Assembly: GCF_900070205.1 (NCBI RefSeq)
Contig: NZ_FAOO01000002.1
Coordinates: 62,001 to 126,000 of the forward strand
Source: Candidatus Thermokryptus mobilis
GTDB lineage: Bacteria; Bacteroidota; Ignavibacteria; Kryptoniales; Kryptoniaceae
DNA: 64,000 nucleotides
Reading direction: 5' to 3'
This document shows positions 17,366-27,271 of the stretch, piece by piece. The stretch's first letter is position 1. Each line of letters starts with the position of its first letter. The notes under the pieces are model-generated. The model worked only from the letters and a program-made list of their open reading frames with translations, was not told where the DNA came from and ran no database searches. The position numbers and the translations under genes are program-made.

Positions 17366-20206
17366 TTAAAAATCCCAGCCGAAGAAAAATTGGTGAAAGA
17401 ATGACCTTTGAACCTGGGAGAAATTGTTCTCAATCCTTTTGCCCACATCATATCTCAAGACGAGAACCCCGCCGATGTTAAATCTTATCCCGAAGCCAAA
17501 ACTTCCGAGCGTTTCCCGATATTTATTGTCCCATGCGCTACCTGAGTCAAAGAAGAAAGCCCCTCTTATTGAACCGATGAAAATTCCGCCGAATGGGAAT
17601 TTAATCTCAAACTTATCAATGAACGGGAACCTTAACTCCTGACTTACAAGCCAAAGTTTTTTGCCTCTTATTGACCATCTTTCATATCCACGCAGGTCCC
17701 AACTTCCACCCATAAACCAACGCCTTGCTTCCTTCCCCTCGTTGTAGAAAAGCATCAATCTAACGGCATAAGCGGAACGCAGTGATAACCTAAGATAATG
17801 GCGATAATCAAAAATAACAGTGTAATAATTAACATTTGAGAATTGAACATCCGTTGTCCAAGCAAGTGTTAAATTAAATCTTTTTCCATCAATTGGACCA
17901 GTTGGCGACCAAAGTGAATTGTCAAATATGTATGAGATTGAATTTGAAAGCAACATCGCTTTTCTCTCACCGGTTCCGAAAAGTATCTCTTTGTCAGACC
18001 TATTCAACATTATGCTTGACTCAACCCTTCTGAAAACTGAAATCGGATAGCTCAGGGCAAAATAAGCGCCATATGCCTTTTCATAATAGAAAAGGTCGGG
18101 GTCAGTTAAATCGTATCTTCTCCCAGCGAAATGGAAAATACCGTAAGCAAAGTTTGTCCTCTTGCTCAGCGAGACACGAGATATTGCGATGTTAAAACTC
18201 TTTAAAATTTCATCCTTCGTTTGAGCGGTGTTGTAAACCAGGAAATAATATCTTTCGTTACCAAGCAAATCACTTAAGGCGATTGCTGCACCACCAACGG
18301 TTCCAAAAATTGGATCGGTTGAGATTTGACTCTGGGCTATATCAAGGTCATATTTGCCACGATATGTCAGAACATTTATCTTTTGAATTCCCTGTATTCT
18401 TGGGGTATCCCAATGTGTTTTCTCAATATCAGCGTGGTTTATTTTCTGCGTAAAAATTGGTTTCTCCATTTTCCCTTCAAGGACAAAAATTTTAAACTTC
18501 AAATTTTCAAGCGCGACGAAAATAATTTTCCCATCATCTGTCCAAGATAGGTCAAATGCGGATGTCGTCAAATTCGTAATTTGCCTTATTTCAAAAGAGT
18601 TCAATCCATTTACACCTGAAACGCCGTCAAGTTCAGCGATAAATTTCGGCTGAGACAAATCCAAAGTCCAGATGTTCTGTGTCCCATCTATGTCGCAAAC
18701 AAATGCAAGAAAACGACCATCAGGTGACCAAGCTGGAGATGAGCATGAAAAGTTCCCATAAATCAAGTAGTTTATCTTATCATCCTTTACATCGTAGAGG
18801 AATATGTTGTATTTGCCGTCTTTGCCGAAAATTGTTCTATCCGAGACAAAGGCAATTTTATCACCTCTTGGAGACCAAGCAACTTCTTTGTCATCGTAAA
18901 AATCAAAAGTTAACTTTTTAAGCGTTCCCGACTCAATGTCAAAAATATAAAGGTCACTATACCCGGATTTATCAATTGCGCTTAAAGCAAGATTTCTGCC
19001 ATCGGGTGAGAAAGAAAGCGATGTTATCATAACAAGTGAATTAAATTGAAATGTCTCAAGGAGTTTTTCGCTTTTCAAGTCGTATATATGTATTGCGTCG
19101 TGATCACCGGATTTAGTTATAAAAGCAAGTTTGCCGTCTTTTGATACATCAATTTTCGTTTTGAAGAAGTGAAATGATTCAAATTTATCCGTTCTTTCCC
19201 CTTCAATTATAACTTTCGGTTTTGCTTTTTCGCCAATTTCAACTTTATAGATATTCGTGTAACCCGTCAAATTCCCAACAAAATAAATTTCACCTTTGTC
19301 GTTGTTTCTATAGAACACAGGTCCCATACTGAAGCCGTCATCAACGATTGGTTTTGCAACCGCGCTCGGCGGGTCACTATATTTCAAAAGCGGGTAATAT
19401 CTTTTCTTCAAATGGTAAAGCCATTCCTCATCAAATTGTTTGTAATTTTTCCCTATCGTCATCTCAAACACTTTTTCAAACGAATTAGCTTTCCAAAAAT
19501 TTTCAAAAAGCAAAAGTATTTTTTCCTCGCCGTATTTTTCGGCAATATATTCAAGGATGTTTTGTCCTTCTTTATACATCAAAAAAGTCCCAAGAATTCT
19601 ATCCATTTCTGAAAGCGGGACGATGTAGTTATTCAAGACCGCATCCCTTAAAAGCATTTCCGCTTGATTGTCCCATTTGGTGGACCAAAATTCCGCAAGT
19701 CCTTCTGTAAACCAAAGTGGTGGCATCTTTTCAGTTGGCTGACGATGGTCTTTCAAAACACGCTGAATTTTGTGAAGTGTGAAGACATGGACCAACTCGT
19801 GTTTTATTACATGCCTGAATTGATAAATTGAACCATCAAACGGGATTACAACGCGCCCTTTTATAAACTCAAAGAAACCACCAACCCCTTCAGGAATTAA
19901 ACCACTCGTCGTATTCGTCTGTTGAAAATAAAGATGAGAACTGTAAAACACAAGCGGGATTTTATTCAAAATGTTTATATTGAACTTCTCCTGTAGCTCA
20001 GCGTATGCCTCCTCAGCAAAGTAAGCACCTCTTTCAGCGATATCTCTCATCTCCGGGTGGTAGTAAATGTCAAAGTGCTCCGTAGTCAAAATGTTCCACT
20101 GAAACTGCGTATATTGAACCTTGTTCCGCCCGAAGTAATACCATTGCGATAGGCAATCTGAACTCAGGAAAAAGAAGAGAAGGGAAATTTTTAAAACCTT
20201 TCTCAT
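17366..20206 (-). CDS. Metalloprotease / TolB-like propeller / Omp85-like barrel fusion
   Basis: 946 residues with a signal peptide. The N-terminal 260 residues form a gluzincin peptidase of the Peptidase_MA kind: HELVH at 136-140 with WFTEGLAEF supplying the third ligand, Glu168. Residues 270-600 are a WD40/PD40 (TolB-like) propeller with repeats such as SFSPDGRNLALSA, WSPRGDKIAFVSD and WSPDGRFLAFVCD. Residues 650-946 are a barrel like the Omp85/BamA surface-antigen domain (GGSWDLRGYERWSIRG, a beta-signal ending FFGWDF). It is likely an outer-membrane protein with the protease and propeller in the periplasm. Such three-part proteins are seen in the FCB group; substrate unknown. Confidence 0.88.
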   Translation of the reverse strand: MRKVLKISLLFFFLSSDCLSQWYYFGRNKVQYTQFQWNILTTEHFDIYYHPEMRDIAERGAYFAEEAYAELQEKFNINILNKIPLVFYSSHLYFQQTNTTSGLIPEGVGGFFEFIKGRVVIPFDGSIYQFRHVIKHELVHVFTLHKIQRVLKDHRQPTEKMPPLWFTEGLAEFWSTKWDNQAEMLLRDAVLNNYIVPLSEMDRILGTFLMYKEGQNILEYIAEKYGEEKILLLFENFWKANSFEKVFEMTIGKNYKQFDEEWLYHLKKRYYPLLKYSDPPSAVAKPIVDDGFSMGPVFYRNNDKGEIYFVGNLTGYTNIYKVEIGEKAKPKVIIEGERTDKFESFHFFKTKIDVSKDGKLAFITKSGDHDAIHIYDLKSEKLLETFQFNSLVMITSLSFSPDGRNLALSAIDKSGYSDLYIFDIESGTLKKLTFDFYDDKEVAWSPRGDKIAFVSDRTIFGKDGKYNIFLYDVKDDKINYLIYGNFSCSSPAWSPDGRFLAFVCDIDGTQNIWTLDLSQPKFIAELDGVSGVNGLNSFEIRQITNLTTSAFDLSWTDDGKIIFVALENLKFKIFVLEGKMEKPIFTQKINHADIEKTHWDTPRIQGIQKINVLTYRGKYDLDIAQSQISTDPIFGTVGGAAIALSDLLGNERYYFLVYNTAQTKDEILKSFNIAISRVSLSKRTNFAYGIFHFAGRRYDLTDPDLFYYEKAYGAYFALSYPISVFRRVESSIMLNRSDKEILFGTGERKAMLLSNSISYIFDNSLWSPTGPIDGKRFNLTLAWTTDVQFSNVNYYTVIFDYRHYLRLSLRSAYAVRLMLFYNEGKEARRWFMGGSWDLRGYERWSIRGKKLWLVSQELRFPFIDKFEIKFPFGGIFIGSIRGAFFFDSGSAWDNKYRETLGSFGFGIRFNIGGVLVLRYDVGKRIENNFSQVQRSFFHQFFFGWDF

Positions 20207-20262
20207 CTTTATGCTAAAATTAATTTGGTTCTCTCAAAATTTATAAACCGCCCAACGAAAAT

Positions 20263-21168
20263 TTAAGTTCTCTTCCACCAAAGCACTGATGTGTTCGCAT
20301 ATTTTTTGCTCTTCTCAATCAAGGCGTCAATCTCATTTCTCGTCATCGGGATGAAATTTCTCGCTATCTCAACATTTTGTTTTAACTCAGCGATGCTTTT
20401 AACGCCAACTATCGCAGTACTTATCGGAAGTGAAAAAACATATCTCAAGCTATCCTCAACGAAATCTATCACCCTACCATCTGATAGAACCTTCATTGCT
20501 ATGACGCCGATATTTTTCTTTTTAGCCACCGGGAAGATAACATCGCCGAAATCGTTCAAAAGTTTATCAACGGAACTCAATGGGATAAGCACTGTCTCAA
20601 AGTCAAATCTGTTAAGTGCTTCTTTTATAACCTCGGGTCTTGTATGTCCAGTGATTCCAATATGTTTGCACAACCCCTGTTCTTTTGCTTTTATCACTGA
20701 ATAAAGCGAGCCGTTTTTAGATGTAATTTTATCAAGTTCAGCCATGGTATTCACGGAATGAATTTGAAGTATATCAACATAATCGGTTTTTAATCTTTCA
20801 ATGCTCTTGTTTATTTCACGCCAGGAGTTTTCCTTGTCCCGTTGAAGTGTTTTCGTGGCAAGTATAACCTCGTTTCGTCTTGACCTCATGACTTCACCGA
20901 CTTTCTCCTCAGCGTTGCCGTATGTGCTTGCGGTGTCAATATAATTTATGCCGAGGTTTATCGCTGTCTCAATTATTTCAACCGCGAGTTTGAAATTACG
21001 CAAAGCCCCAATTTGAGCACATCCAAGACCGAGAATTGTAACCTTAAGTCCCGTCTTTCCAAGCTCCCTTTTCTCAATTTCAGCATTTGAGCCTTTAATC
21101 CCCACTAAACCAGCGCCAATTATAGCAGTGCTTGTTTTCTTTATAAACTCCCTGCGTGAAATTTTCAT
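20263..21168 (-). CDS. Tat-exported aldo/keto reductase
   Basis: 301 residues of aldo/keto reductase fold. The N-terminus is a twin-arginine signal (SRREFIKK followed by a hydrophobic stretch with AGLVG). The catalytic tetrad is visible: Asp in YIDTAS, Tyr in STYGNAE, Lys in LATKTL and His in LQIHSV. The family reduces carbonyls with NADPH; Tat export of a folded, cofactor-loaded enzyme is a recurring feature of this subgroup. It overlaps the upstream amidotransferase-like gene by 4 nt (ATGA), so they are coupled. Substrate unknown. Confidence 0.9.
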   Translation of the reverse strand: MKISRREFIKKTSTAIIGAGLVGIKGSNAEIEKRELGKTGLKVTILGLGCAQIGALRNFKLAVEIIETAINLGINYIDTASTYGNAEEKVGEVMRSRRNEVILATKTLQRDKENSWREINKSIERLKTDYVDILQIHSVNTMAELDKITSKNGSLYSVIKAKEQGLCKHIGITGHTRPEVIKEALNRFDFETVLIPLSSVDKLLNDFGDVIFPVAKKKNIGVIAMKVLSDGRVIDFVEDSLRYVFSLPISTAIVGVKSIAELKQNVEIARNFIPMTRNEIDALIEKSKKYANTSVLWWKRT

Positions 21169-22430
21169 GTCTTTAACTTTTTCTTTTTTGCTGCTGGGAA
21201 AAGGACATTGTTTAAAATCAAGCGATATCCCGGCGAATTTTTATGAAGCGATAGATCAGTCGGAGGATCACCAACAGCGTGTTGATAATCTTCAGGGTCG
21301 TGTCCACCAAGAAATGTAAAGGTCCCACGCCCGTAATTACCATGAATATATTTAACTTCGTCAGTGCCCTCTTTCTCGGCAAGTATCACGACGGATTTCT
21401 TTATGACTTTCCTGTTAAACGAGGTTGTTTGCCCCATGAAATTGTGAATGACATTGACATGGTTTTGAGTTAGCATTGTCGGCACGGGGTCATATTTAGC
21501 GGAAAATTCAAAAAGCGTGAAATAATCTGTTGAAGGGTCACGAAGTGGAGGTGGATCGCTGGGTGGAAGGTCAATATCAGAATACTCGTATCTGTATGGG
21601 TTCATTTCAAGTTTGAAATTTTCAAATGCCAGAGTTTTTGAGAAATCAAGTTTCTGCTGACAATCTGGATCGGGTGGGTCTCCATCATACATAACATCGC
21701 ATATATCGGTGTTTTCAGCTGCAAGGGCTATATCAAGCGCATCGGTTGCCGAACACATAGCGAAGACGAAACCACCAGAAGCGATATATTCCTTTATGCC
21801 ACGTGCAACCGCCTTCTTTAATTCTGATACCTTTTTAAACCCCAACCTTCTTGCTTCTCTTTCATACATCATCTGCTCCTCAACATACCACTGTGTCTTC
21901 CCAAAAGAGGCATAGAATTTGCCATATTGACCTGTGAAATCCTCGTGATGAAGATGAAGCCAATCATATTCAAAAACTTTCCCATTTAAAATTTCCTCAT
22001 CCCAAATTTTATCGTAAGGAATTTCAGCGTATTCAAGCGCCAGTGTTACAGCATCATCCCAAGGTCTAAAGTTTGGCGGGACATAAACAGCTATTTTCGG
22101 TGCCTTTTCAAGCCGAACGACATCCATATTGCTATTTTCATCCTGAATCAAAGCATAAATTTTCAACGCCTCAGAATTTGATATAACCTCAAAAGCCACA
22201 CCGCGAACCCTGCACTCATTTACAATCTCATCGTGATAATCCATCATAAACGAACCACCGCGATAATTCAAAAGCCAATCAACATCAACACCGTGTTTAA
22301 GCGCAAAATAAGCTATTCCATACGCCTTCAAATGGTCAGTTTGTTTCAAGTCCATATAAATTAAAATTTTATTCTGTCCCGATGCCAAACCCAAAACGGA
22401 AAAAATTAGAAGAAGAAATTTTTTCATCAT
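21165..22430 (-). CDS. Secreted amidotransferase-like protein of unknown function
   Basis: 421 residues with a signal peptide (KKFLLLIFSVLGLASG). The fold looks like a class I glutamine-amidotransferase/DJ-1-type Rossmann domain: a nucleophile-elbow-like FAMCSATDA with Cys226, and GGHDPEDY near residue 390 where such domains often carry their His. From memory, relatives in Bacteroidota are often auto-labelled 'asparagine synthetase B', but I see neither an N-terminal Cys nor a synthetase domain, so I would not use that name. The motif NYRGGSF at about 55-61 is conserved among those relatives. It overlaps the TPR gene upstream and the reductase downstream by 4 nt each. Confidence 0.6.
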   Translation of the reverse strand: MMKKFLLLIFSVLGLASGQNKILIYMDLKQTDHLKAYGIAYFALKHGVDVDWLLNYRGGSFMMDYHDEIVNECRVRGVAFEVISNSEALKIYALIQDENSNMDVVRLEKAPKIAVYVPPNFRPWDDAVTLALEYAEIPYDKIWDEEILNGKVFEYDWLHLHHEDFTGQYGKFYASFGKTQWYVEEQMMYEREARRLGFKKVSELKKAVARGIKEYIASGGFVFAMCSATDALDIALAAENTDICDVMYDGDPPDPDCQQKLDFSKTLAFENFKLEMNPYRYEYSDIDLPPSDPPPLRDPSTDYFTLFEFSAKYDPVPTMLTQNHVNVIHNFMGQTTSFNRKVIKKSVVILAEKEGTDEVKYIHGNYGRGTFTFLGGHDPEDYQHAVGDPPTDLSLHKNSPGYRLILNNVLFPAAKKKKLKT

Positions 22431-24253
22431 TGTATCTCGCCTCTCAATTCTCTAACTCTCTTCCTTGCTTCGCTCACATATATAGAATTTGGAAATTTTG
22501 AAATAAGTTTCATAAATGTGTCAACCGCAACTTCCCTATTTCCCAAATTTTCTTGATAAATTATTCCCTTCTGCATCATCGCATCATCTGCGTAAATGCT
22601 TTCAGGGTGCTCATTTATGATAAGGTCAAGATATTCAATTGCCTTATCAAGTTTATCCATCGCCTTATAAGACATCGCAAGCGTGAAAATCGCATCATCA
22701 ACAATAGGACAATTTGAACAGTTTGAGATTATATCTTCAAGGATTGATATCGCTTCACCGTATTTTCTTTGCTTGAGTTTCAACTCAGCAAGGGCAAATT
22801 CTCTCAAAGGTTTATCTGACGGGAAACGGTTGGTTTGAATTTTCAAAAGCAATTCTATTGCATCGTTTGAGTAATCCGAAGAGGTTATCTTTGAAACATC
22901 CTCAAGGACCCTTCTCGCCCTTTCAAATTCACCTTGATAATACCAAACCTGAGCAAGCGAAAATTTCACCTTTAAAGTATCGGGAAAGTTTTTGAAGTTG
23001 AGCAAATACCTATATTTTTCCTCAGCTGCGTTCAAATCCCCCTTTAATGTCAAAATCTCCGCTATTTTAAAAATCGCTTCCCTTCCAAGATAAAGCATAA
23101 ATTTTTTCTCCACTTCTTCAAAATATCTCTGCGCCCTGTCAAGATCAAAGAAAACATCAAGCTCTATAAGCCCAATTCTAAAAAGCGCTTCTGCTTCATA
23201 TTTCGTCGCTGGAAATTCTTTTGAAATTTCAGTGTAATCACCTTCAACCTTTTTGAACTCTGAAAAAAGAAGCGTGTCGTCTTCAATTTTATTTTTCAAC
23301 TTTTGACGAAGGATTTCCTCACGAGAACGAATATACCCAAATTTTGCTTCCGGAAGAAGCTTTGAATTCGGGAAATTTTTTATCACCTCATCGTATGCCT
23401 TTAAAGCCATGTTGAAAATTCGCCTATTGAAAAGGTCATTCGCAAAATTCAAAATCACATCACCATTTGCGAATGTAATTTTATCAAGTTGTTTATAAAC
23501 ATCCAGTGCCTTGTCAAAATCTCTCACCTCGTTCAAAACCCAGGCGTAAAGTTCAAGTATTCCGATATTCGTCTTTGAAACCCTCGCTTCAGAATCAAGT
23601 ATAGGTATAATCTGTTTCAAAACATCCGCTCTATCTATATATGACGACATCCTTGATTTAACACTCGGAAGCATGCTCGGCGTCCTTCTCAAAAGTTTTA
23701 TGTATTCTTCAATAGCTTTGTCAAATCTCATTGTGAACTCGTAAAGCATCGCTATTTCATAAGAGTAAAGTTCTTGCACGCCGGCAACCCTTTGAGCTGT
23801 CCTCAAGTAATCAATCGCCTTATCAAAAAGTCGGTTCTGAATTAAATAATCAGCCACCATCCTGTAAACACCCGGGTTATCCTTGTATGTCTTTATGATT
23901 TTATCCCATATCTCAATTGCTTCTTTTTCCTTACCCGCTTTGAAGTGAACATCCCCAAGCTTAGCCATCATGTCAATATCATCTGGATGATTTGAAAGCC
24001 AAAGGCGGGCAAGATAAATAGCTCTTTCATAATTTTTCGTTTGGGAGTTTAATCTCACAAGGGCATCAAGATAAGTTCTATTGTCGGGATTTTTGAAGTA
24101 GAGTTCCTCGTAAATTTTTAAAGCTCTCTCATACTCACCCGCTCTTTCAAAAGATTGAGCCAAACGCCAAAGGTTGAGCTCGTTCTGGGATTGAGAAAGG
24201 AGAAGTTCAAAAGATAAAGCAAACAAAATTATTTCTAATAAATTTATCCGCAT
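22427..24253 (-). CDS. Secreted TPR-repeat protein
   Basis: 608 residues with a signal peptide (LLEIILFALSFELLLSQ) and TPR repeats through most of the chain, for example GEYERALKIYEELYFKNPDN near residue 37, KEAIEIWDKIIKTY near 110 and KYGEAISILEDII near 500. The C-terminal third resembles the YbgF/CpoB or BamD-like outer-lipoprotein TPR style (SIYADDAMMQKGIIY...SIYVSEARKRVREL). It probably acts in the periplasm, perhaps helping the penicillin-binding protein encoded directly upstream, with which its start overlaps by 1 nt. Confidence 0.83.
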   Translation of the reverse strand: MRINLLEIILFALSFELLLSQSQNELNLWRLAQSFERAGEYERALKIYEELYFKNPDNRTYLDALVRLNSQTKNYERAIYLARLWLSNHPDDIDMMAKLGDVHFKAGKEKEAIEIWDKIIKTYKDNPGVYRMVADYLIQNRLFDKAIDYLRTAQRVAGVQELYSYEIAMLYEFTMRFDKAIEEYIKLLRRTPSMLPSVKSRMSSYIDRADVLKQIIPILDSEARVSKTNIGILELYAWVLNEVRDFDKALDVYKQLDKITFANGDVILNFANDLFNRRIFNMALKAYDEVIKNFPNSKLLPEAKFGYIRSREEILRQKLKNKIEDDTLLFSEFKKVEGDYTEISKEFPATKYEAEALFRIGLIELDVFFDLDRAQRYFEEVEKKFMLYLGREAIFKIAEILTLKGDLNAAEEKYRYLLNFKNFPDTLKVKFSLAQVWYYQGEFERARRVLEDVSKITSSDYSNDAIELLLKIQTNRFPSDKPLREFALAELKLKQRKYGEAISILEDIISNCSNCPIVDDAIFTLAMSYKAMDKLDKAIEYLDLIINEHPESIYADDAMMQKGIIYQENLGNREVAVDTFMKLISKFPNSIYVSEARKRVRELRGEIQ

Positions 24254-26502
24254 TAAAACATAATCCTTGGTTTTTGCTCCGATGTATGGATGTCACACTC
24301 TTTTGTTGGGAGATACTTTCTTATAAATAGGTCAGTTATCTTCTGTGGACAATAAGGGGTAGCAAGTTTTTGGGACTCAGCACAAACCGTAGCAGTCACA
24401 ACATCAGGGGGTTGTTCAAAATCAAGTATAGGCATATTTATATCTGGGTCATCGTAGACATATTTCATAAATCTTCCCCACATTGGAGCAGCTGCTCTAC
24501 CACCTTGACCGAAAGTTCCACCGAAAGTTATTCTTCTATCATCAAAGCCGAGCCAAACGCCAGCTACAAGGTTTGGTGTATAACCGATGAACCAAGCGTC
24601 TGCGAACTCCTGCGTTGTGCCAGTTTTTCCAGCACAAGGTAGATGGAAAAATTGCCTAACGCGAGTCCCTGTCCCAGAATTTACAGCATCCTCAAGTATA
24701 TCAGTTATTATGTAAGCCGTCTCAGGGCTTATCACAACCCTTTTCTCCGGCTTTGCCTCTTCAATGACATTACCGAACCTATCCTCAATCCTCAAAATAG
24801 CCACTGGTTCAACATAAATCCCATCGTTTGCAAAAACACCATAAGCGGAAGTCAATTGAAGCGGTATAACCTCCGCGGTTCCAAGGGCAATTGATTCGTA
24901 AGGCGGTATGTCAGTTGTTATGCCCATTTTATGAGCGTAATCAATGACTTGATTTATCGGTGCAAGTTCCTGTAAGACCCTGACTGCAACTACATTTATT
25001 GACATCTTCAATGCTTCCCTTAAAGTTACTTTTCCGCCGAAAGTTCCATCAAAATTTGACGGCGTCCATCTCTCACCATTTGCCATAATTATGGTTATTG
25101 GCTGATTTAAAAGTTGATAAGCCGGTGAATATCCATTGTCAATTGCGACGGTATAAACGAACGGTTTAAAAGCGGAACCCGGCTGTCTTTTTATCTGTGT
25201 TACATGGTTTAAACCATACTTGAAAACCTCAAAATTTGAGCTCCCAACCATCGCCTTTATATAACCTGTTTGCGGTTCAATCGCAACAAAACCAACTTGA
25301 ATTCTTGTTGCTTCCCTTTTGACTGAATCAACGAAAGCATTGTCATTTAAAAGTTGAGCATAAATCTTTGGTTTCTCGGTGGAATCCGCATTTACATATC
25401 TTAAGTCCTGCCTTATCGCTTTATCAAGGATAACTTTCAAAAGATTTTTATCCCAGCGCCAACTTTTATCAAATTCCTGCTGGAGTTCGGCAAGCTGTTC
25501 CTTTACAGCCCTTATGGCGTGCCTTTGCATCCGAGCATCAAGGGTCGTATATACAACAAGTCCATCCCTATAAATGTTAAATCCGTATTTCTCCGCCTTC
25601 TTTTGGAGTTGCCATCTGATATATTCAAGGAAATGTGGCGCAATTCCAGAATAAATGTACTCACGACCACGATTTAAATTAAGAGGTTCCATTTTCGCCT
25701 TCTTATACTCCTGCTCGGTGATGAAACCAACGGTTAACATATTCTTTAAGACGACATCCCGAATCCTTATCGCTCTATCTGGATATTCAAAAGGATTATA
25801 CTTCGCTGGTGATCTAAGCATTCCAACAAGAAGCGCACACTCAGCAAGCGTCAATTCACTTGGACTTTTCCCAAAATAAACAAACGAAGCGGACTCAACC
25901 CCATAAGCGCTCATTCCAAAATATGCGATGTTCAAATACATCTCAAGTATCTCCTCCTTCGTATATGTGCGCTCTATTTGAACCGCTGTTATAGCTTCAC
26001 GAATTTTCCTCGTGATTGAAAGCTCTTGAGAAAGATAAAGGTTTCTTGCAAGTTGTTGTGTTATAGTGCTTGCCCCCTCACGAATCCTTAAACTCAAAAT
26101 GTTTTTCACCATCGCTTTCAAAACCCTGTCAAGGTCAATACCCCAGTGCTTGTAAAACTTTCTATCCTCCGTCGCTATCAATGCCTTTATTAAGTTCTTC
26201 GGTATGCTGTCAATGGGCGTATAAGTCCTCTGCTTGATATAAAATTGACCAAGTAGCTCACCATCGTATGAGTAAACTTTTGTCGCAAGCTCCGGGGTTG
26301 GATTTTCAAGCTGCTGTAAAGATGGAAGCCCAACAGCAAGATAGACAATATAAGCAGAAAGCAAAACAGCAAGCAAAATTATAACGATGTTTTTTATTTG
26401 TTTCCTACGCTTCAACATTCTTAAAATTTTCAACCTATAATCGGGATCATTAAAATATCTTTCCTTGTCAATCTCACTTCTGAAGTAATTTCTTAACTTC
26501 AT
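24253..26502 (-). CDS. Bifunctional penicillin-binding protein 1A
   Basis: A 749-residue class A PBP that polymerises lipid II into glycan strands and cross-links the peptides. One membrane helix lies near residues 37-58. The transglycosylase (about 65-240) has the catalytic Glu in ATEDRKFYKHWG and STITQQLARN; the transpeptidase (about 340-680) has active-site Ser443 in PGSAFKP, an SxN-type motif (SINVVAV) and KTGTT near 626. It works in the inner membrane. Its first 29 nt overlap the end of the lpxH-like gene, and its end touches the TPR gene, so it sits in a long envelope-biogenesis operon. Confidence 0.95.
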   Translation of the reverse strand: MKLRNYFRSEIDKERYFNDPDYRLKILRMLKRRKQIKNIVIILLAVLLSAYIVYLAVGLPSLQQLENPTPELATKVYSYDGELLGQFYIKQRTYTPIDSIPKNLIKALIATEDRKFYKHWGIDLDRVLKAMVKNILSLRIREGASTITQQLARNLYLSQELSITRKIREAITAVQIERTYTKEEILEMYLNIAYFGMSAYGVESASFVYFGKSPSELTLAECALLVGMLRSPAKYNPFEYPDRAIRIRDVVLKNMLTVGFITEQEYKKAKMEPLNLNRGREYIYSGIAPHFLEYIRWQLQKKAEKYGFNIYRDGLVVYTTLDARMQRHAIRAVKEQLAELQQEFDKSWRWDKNLLKVILDKAIRQDLRYVNADSTEKPKIYAQLLNDNAFVDSVKREATRIQVGFVAIEPQTGYIKAMVGSSNFEVFKYGLNHVTQIKRQPGSAFKPFVYTVAIDNGYSPAYQLLNQPITIIMANGERWTPSNFDGTFGGKVTLREALKMSINVVAVRVLQELAPINQVIDYAHKMGITTDIPPYESIALGTAEVIPLQLTSAYGVFANDGIYVEPVAILRIEDRFGNVIEEAKPEKRVVISPETAYIITDILEDAVNSGTGTRVRQFFHLPCAGKTGTTQEFADAWFIGYTPNLVAGVWLGFDDRRITFGGTFGQGGRAAAPMWGRFMKYVYDDPDINMPILDFEQPPDVVTATVCAESQKLATPYCPQKITDLFIRKYLPTKECDIHTSEQKPRIMF

Positions 26503-27271
26503 CGCTTGTGAATTCCCATTTTTTTATCTCAAATTCTGTCTCAAAAAATCCATATGTGAAGTTCCAAAGCCAATCACCTATATTTACATAATAACCATCC
26601 CCGAGCTTTTTTATCCCAGGCTTATGAAGGTGTCCCATGACGACATAGTCAAAACCATCTTCTATTTTCCCCTGCGCAAATTCAATCATGCTTTTCTCCT
26701 CACGAAGCCGATTTTCACTAACTGAAGCTCTATTTGTTGAATACTCCCGGCTTTTCCTTGAAAATGCGCTCGCAAGTTTAAGACCTAAATCAGGATGAAA
26801 TAAAGAATAAAGAAAGATGCTTGTCCCATTTCTTAAAATTTTCTTCAGCACCTTGTATCCGATATCATCTTTTGAAAGCCCATCACCGTGGATGATGTAA
26901 AACTTTTTCCCATTTAACTCAACTTTTAAATCGTCTTTAAAAACCTTTATCCCTATCTCATCCTCAAAGTAATTTCTAACCCAGAAATCGTGATTCCCAA
27001 GGACATAAAAAACCTCAACTCCTGAATCAACAAGTTCAGCGAGTTTACCAAGCACTCTGACAAATCCCTTAGGCACAGCAAGTTTATACTCAAACCACAC
27101 ATCAAAGAAATCACCGACTATAAAAAGTTTTCCCGAACTTTGACCAACTATATCAAGGAAACGTAAAAGTTCAATTTGCTTTGCGCGTTCGCTTTCCTTT
27201 GTTCCGTGTCCGAGATGAACATCGGATATAAAAAAAGCCCTCTCCAAATCACTTCCAGATTTAATTTGCAA
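26474..27271 (-). CDS. lpxH: UDP-2,3-diacylglucosamine diphosphatase-like phosphoesterase (LpxH type)
   Basis: A 265-residue calcineurin-like phosphoesterase. All metal-site motifs are there: SDVHLG near residue 16, GDFFDVW near 53, GNHDFW near 93, HGDG near 130 and GHLHKPG near 212. LpxH removes UMP from UDP-2,3-diacylglucosamine to give lipid X in lipid A synthesis, at the inner face of the inner membrane. This and the LptE-like gene elsewhere in the window support an LPS-bearing outer membrane. It starts inside the last 11 nt of folD. Close relatives (LpxG or other UDP-sugar hydrolases) are an alternative. Confidence 0.82.
   Translation of the reverse strand: MQIKSGSDLERAFFISDVHLGHGTKESERAKQIELLRFLDIVGQSSGKLFIVGDFFDVWFEYKLAVPKGFVRVLGKLAELVDSGVEVFYVLGNHDFWVRNYFEDEIGIKVFKDDLKVELNGKKFYIIHGDGLSKDDIGYKVLKKILRNGTSIFLYSLFHPDLGLKLASAFSRKSREYSTNRASVSENRLREEKSMIEFAQGKIEDGFDYVVMGHLHKPGIKKLGDGYYVNIGDWLWNFTYGFFETEFEIKKWEFTSDEVKKLLQK

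Noticed and set aside
21165-22430. Naming the protein asparagine synthetase B
   Set aside because: No N-terminal catalytic Cys and no synthetase domain; it has a signal peptide and a single-domain fold.
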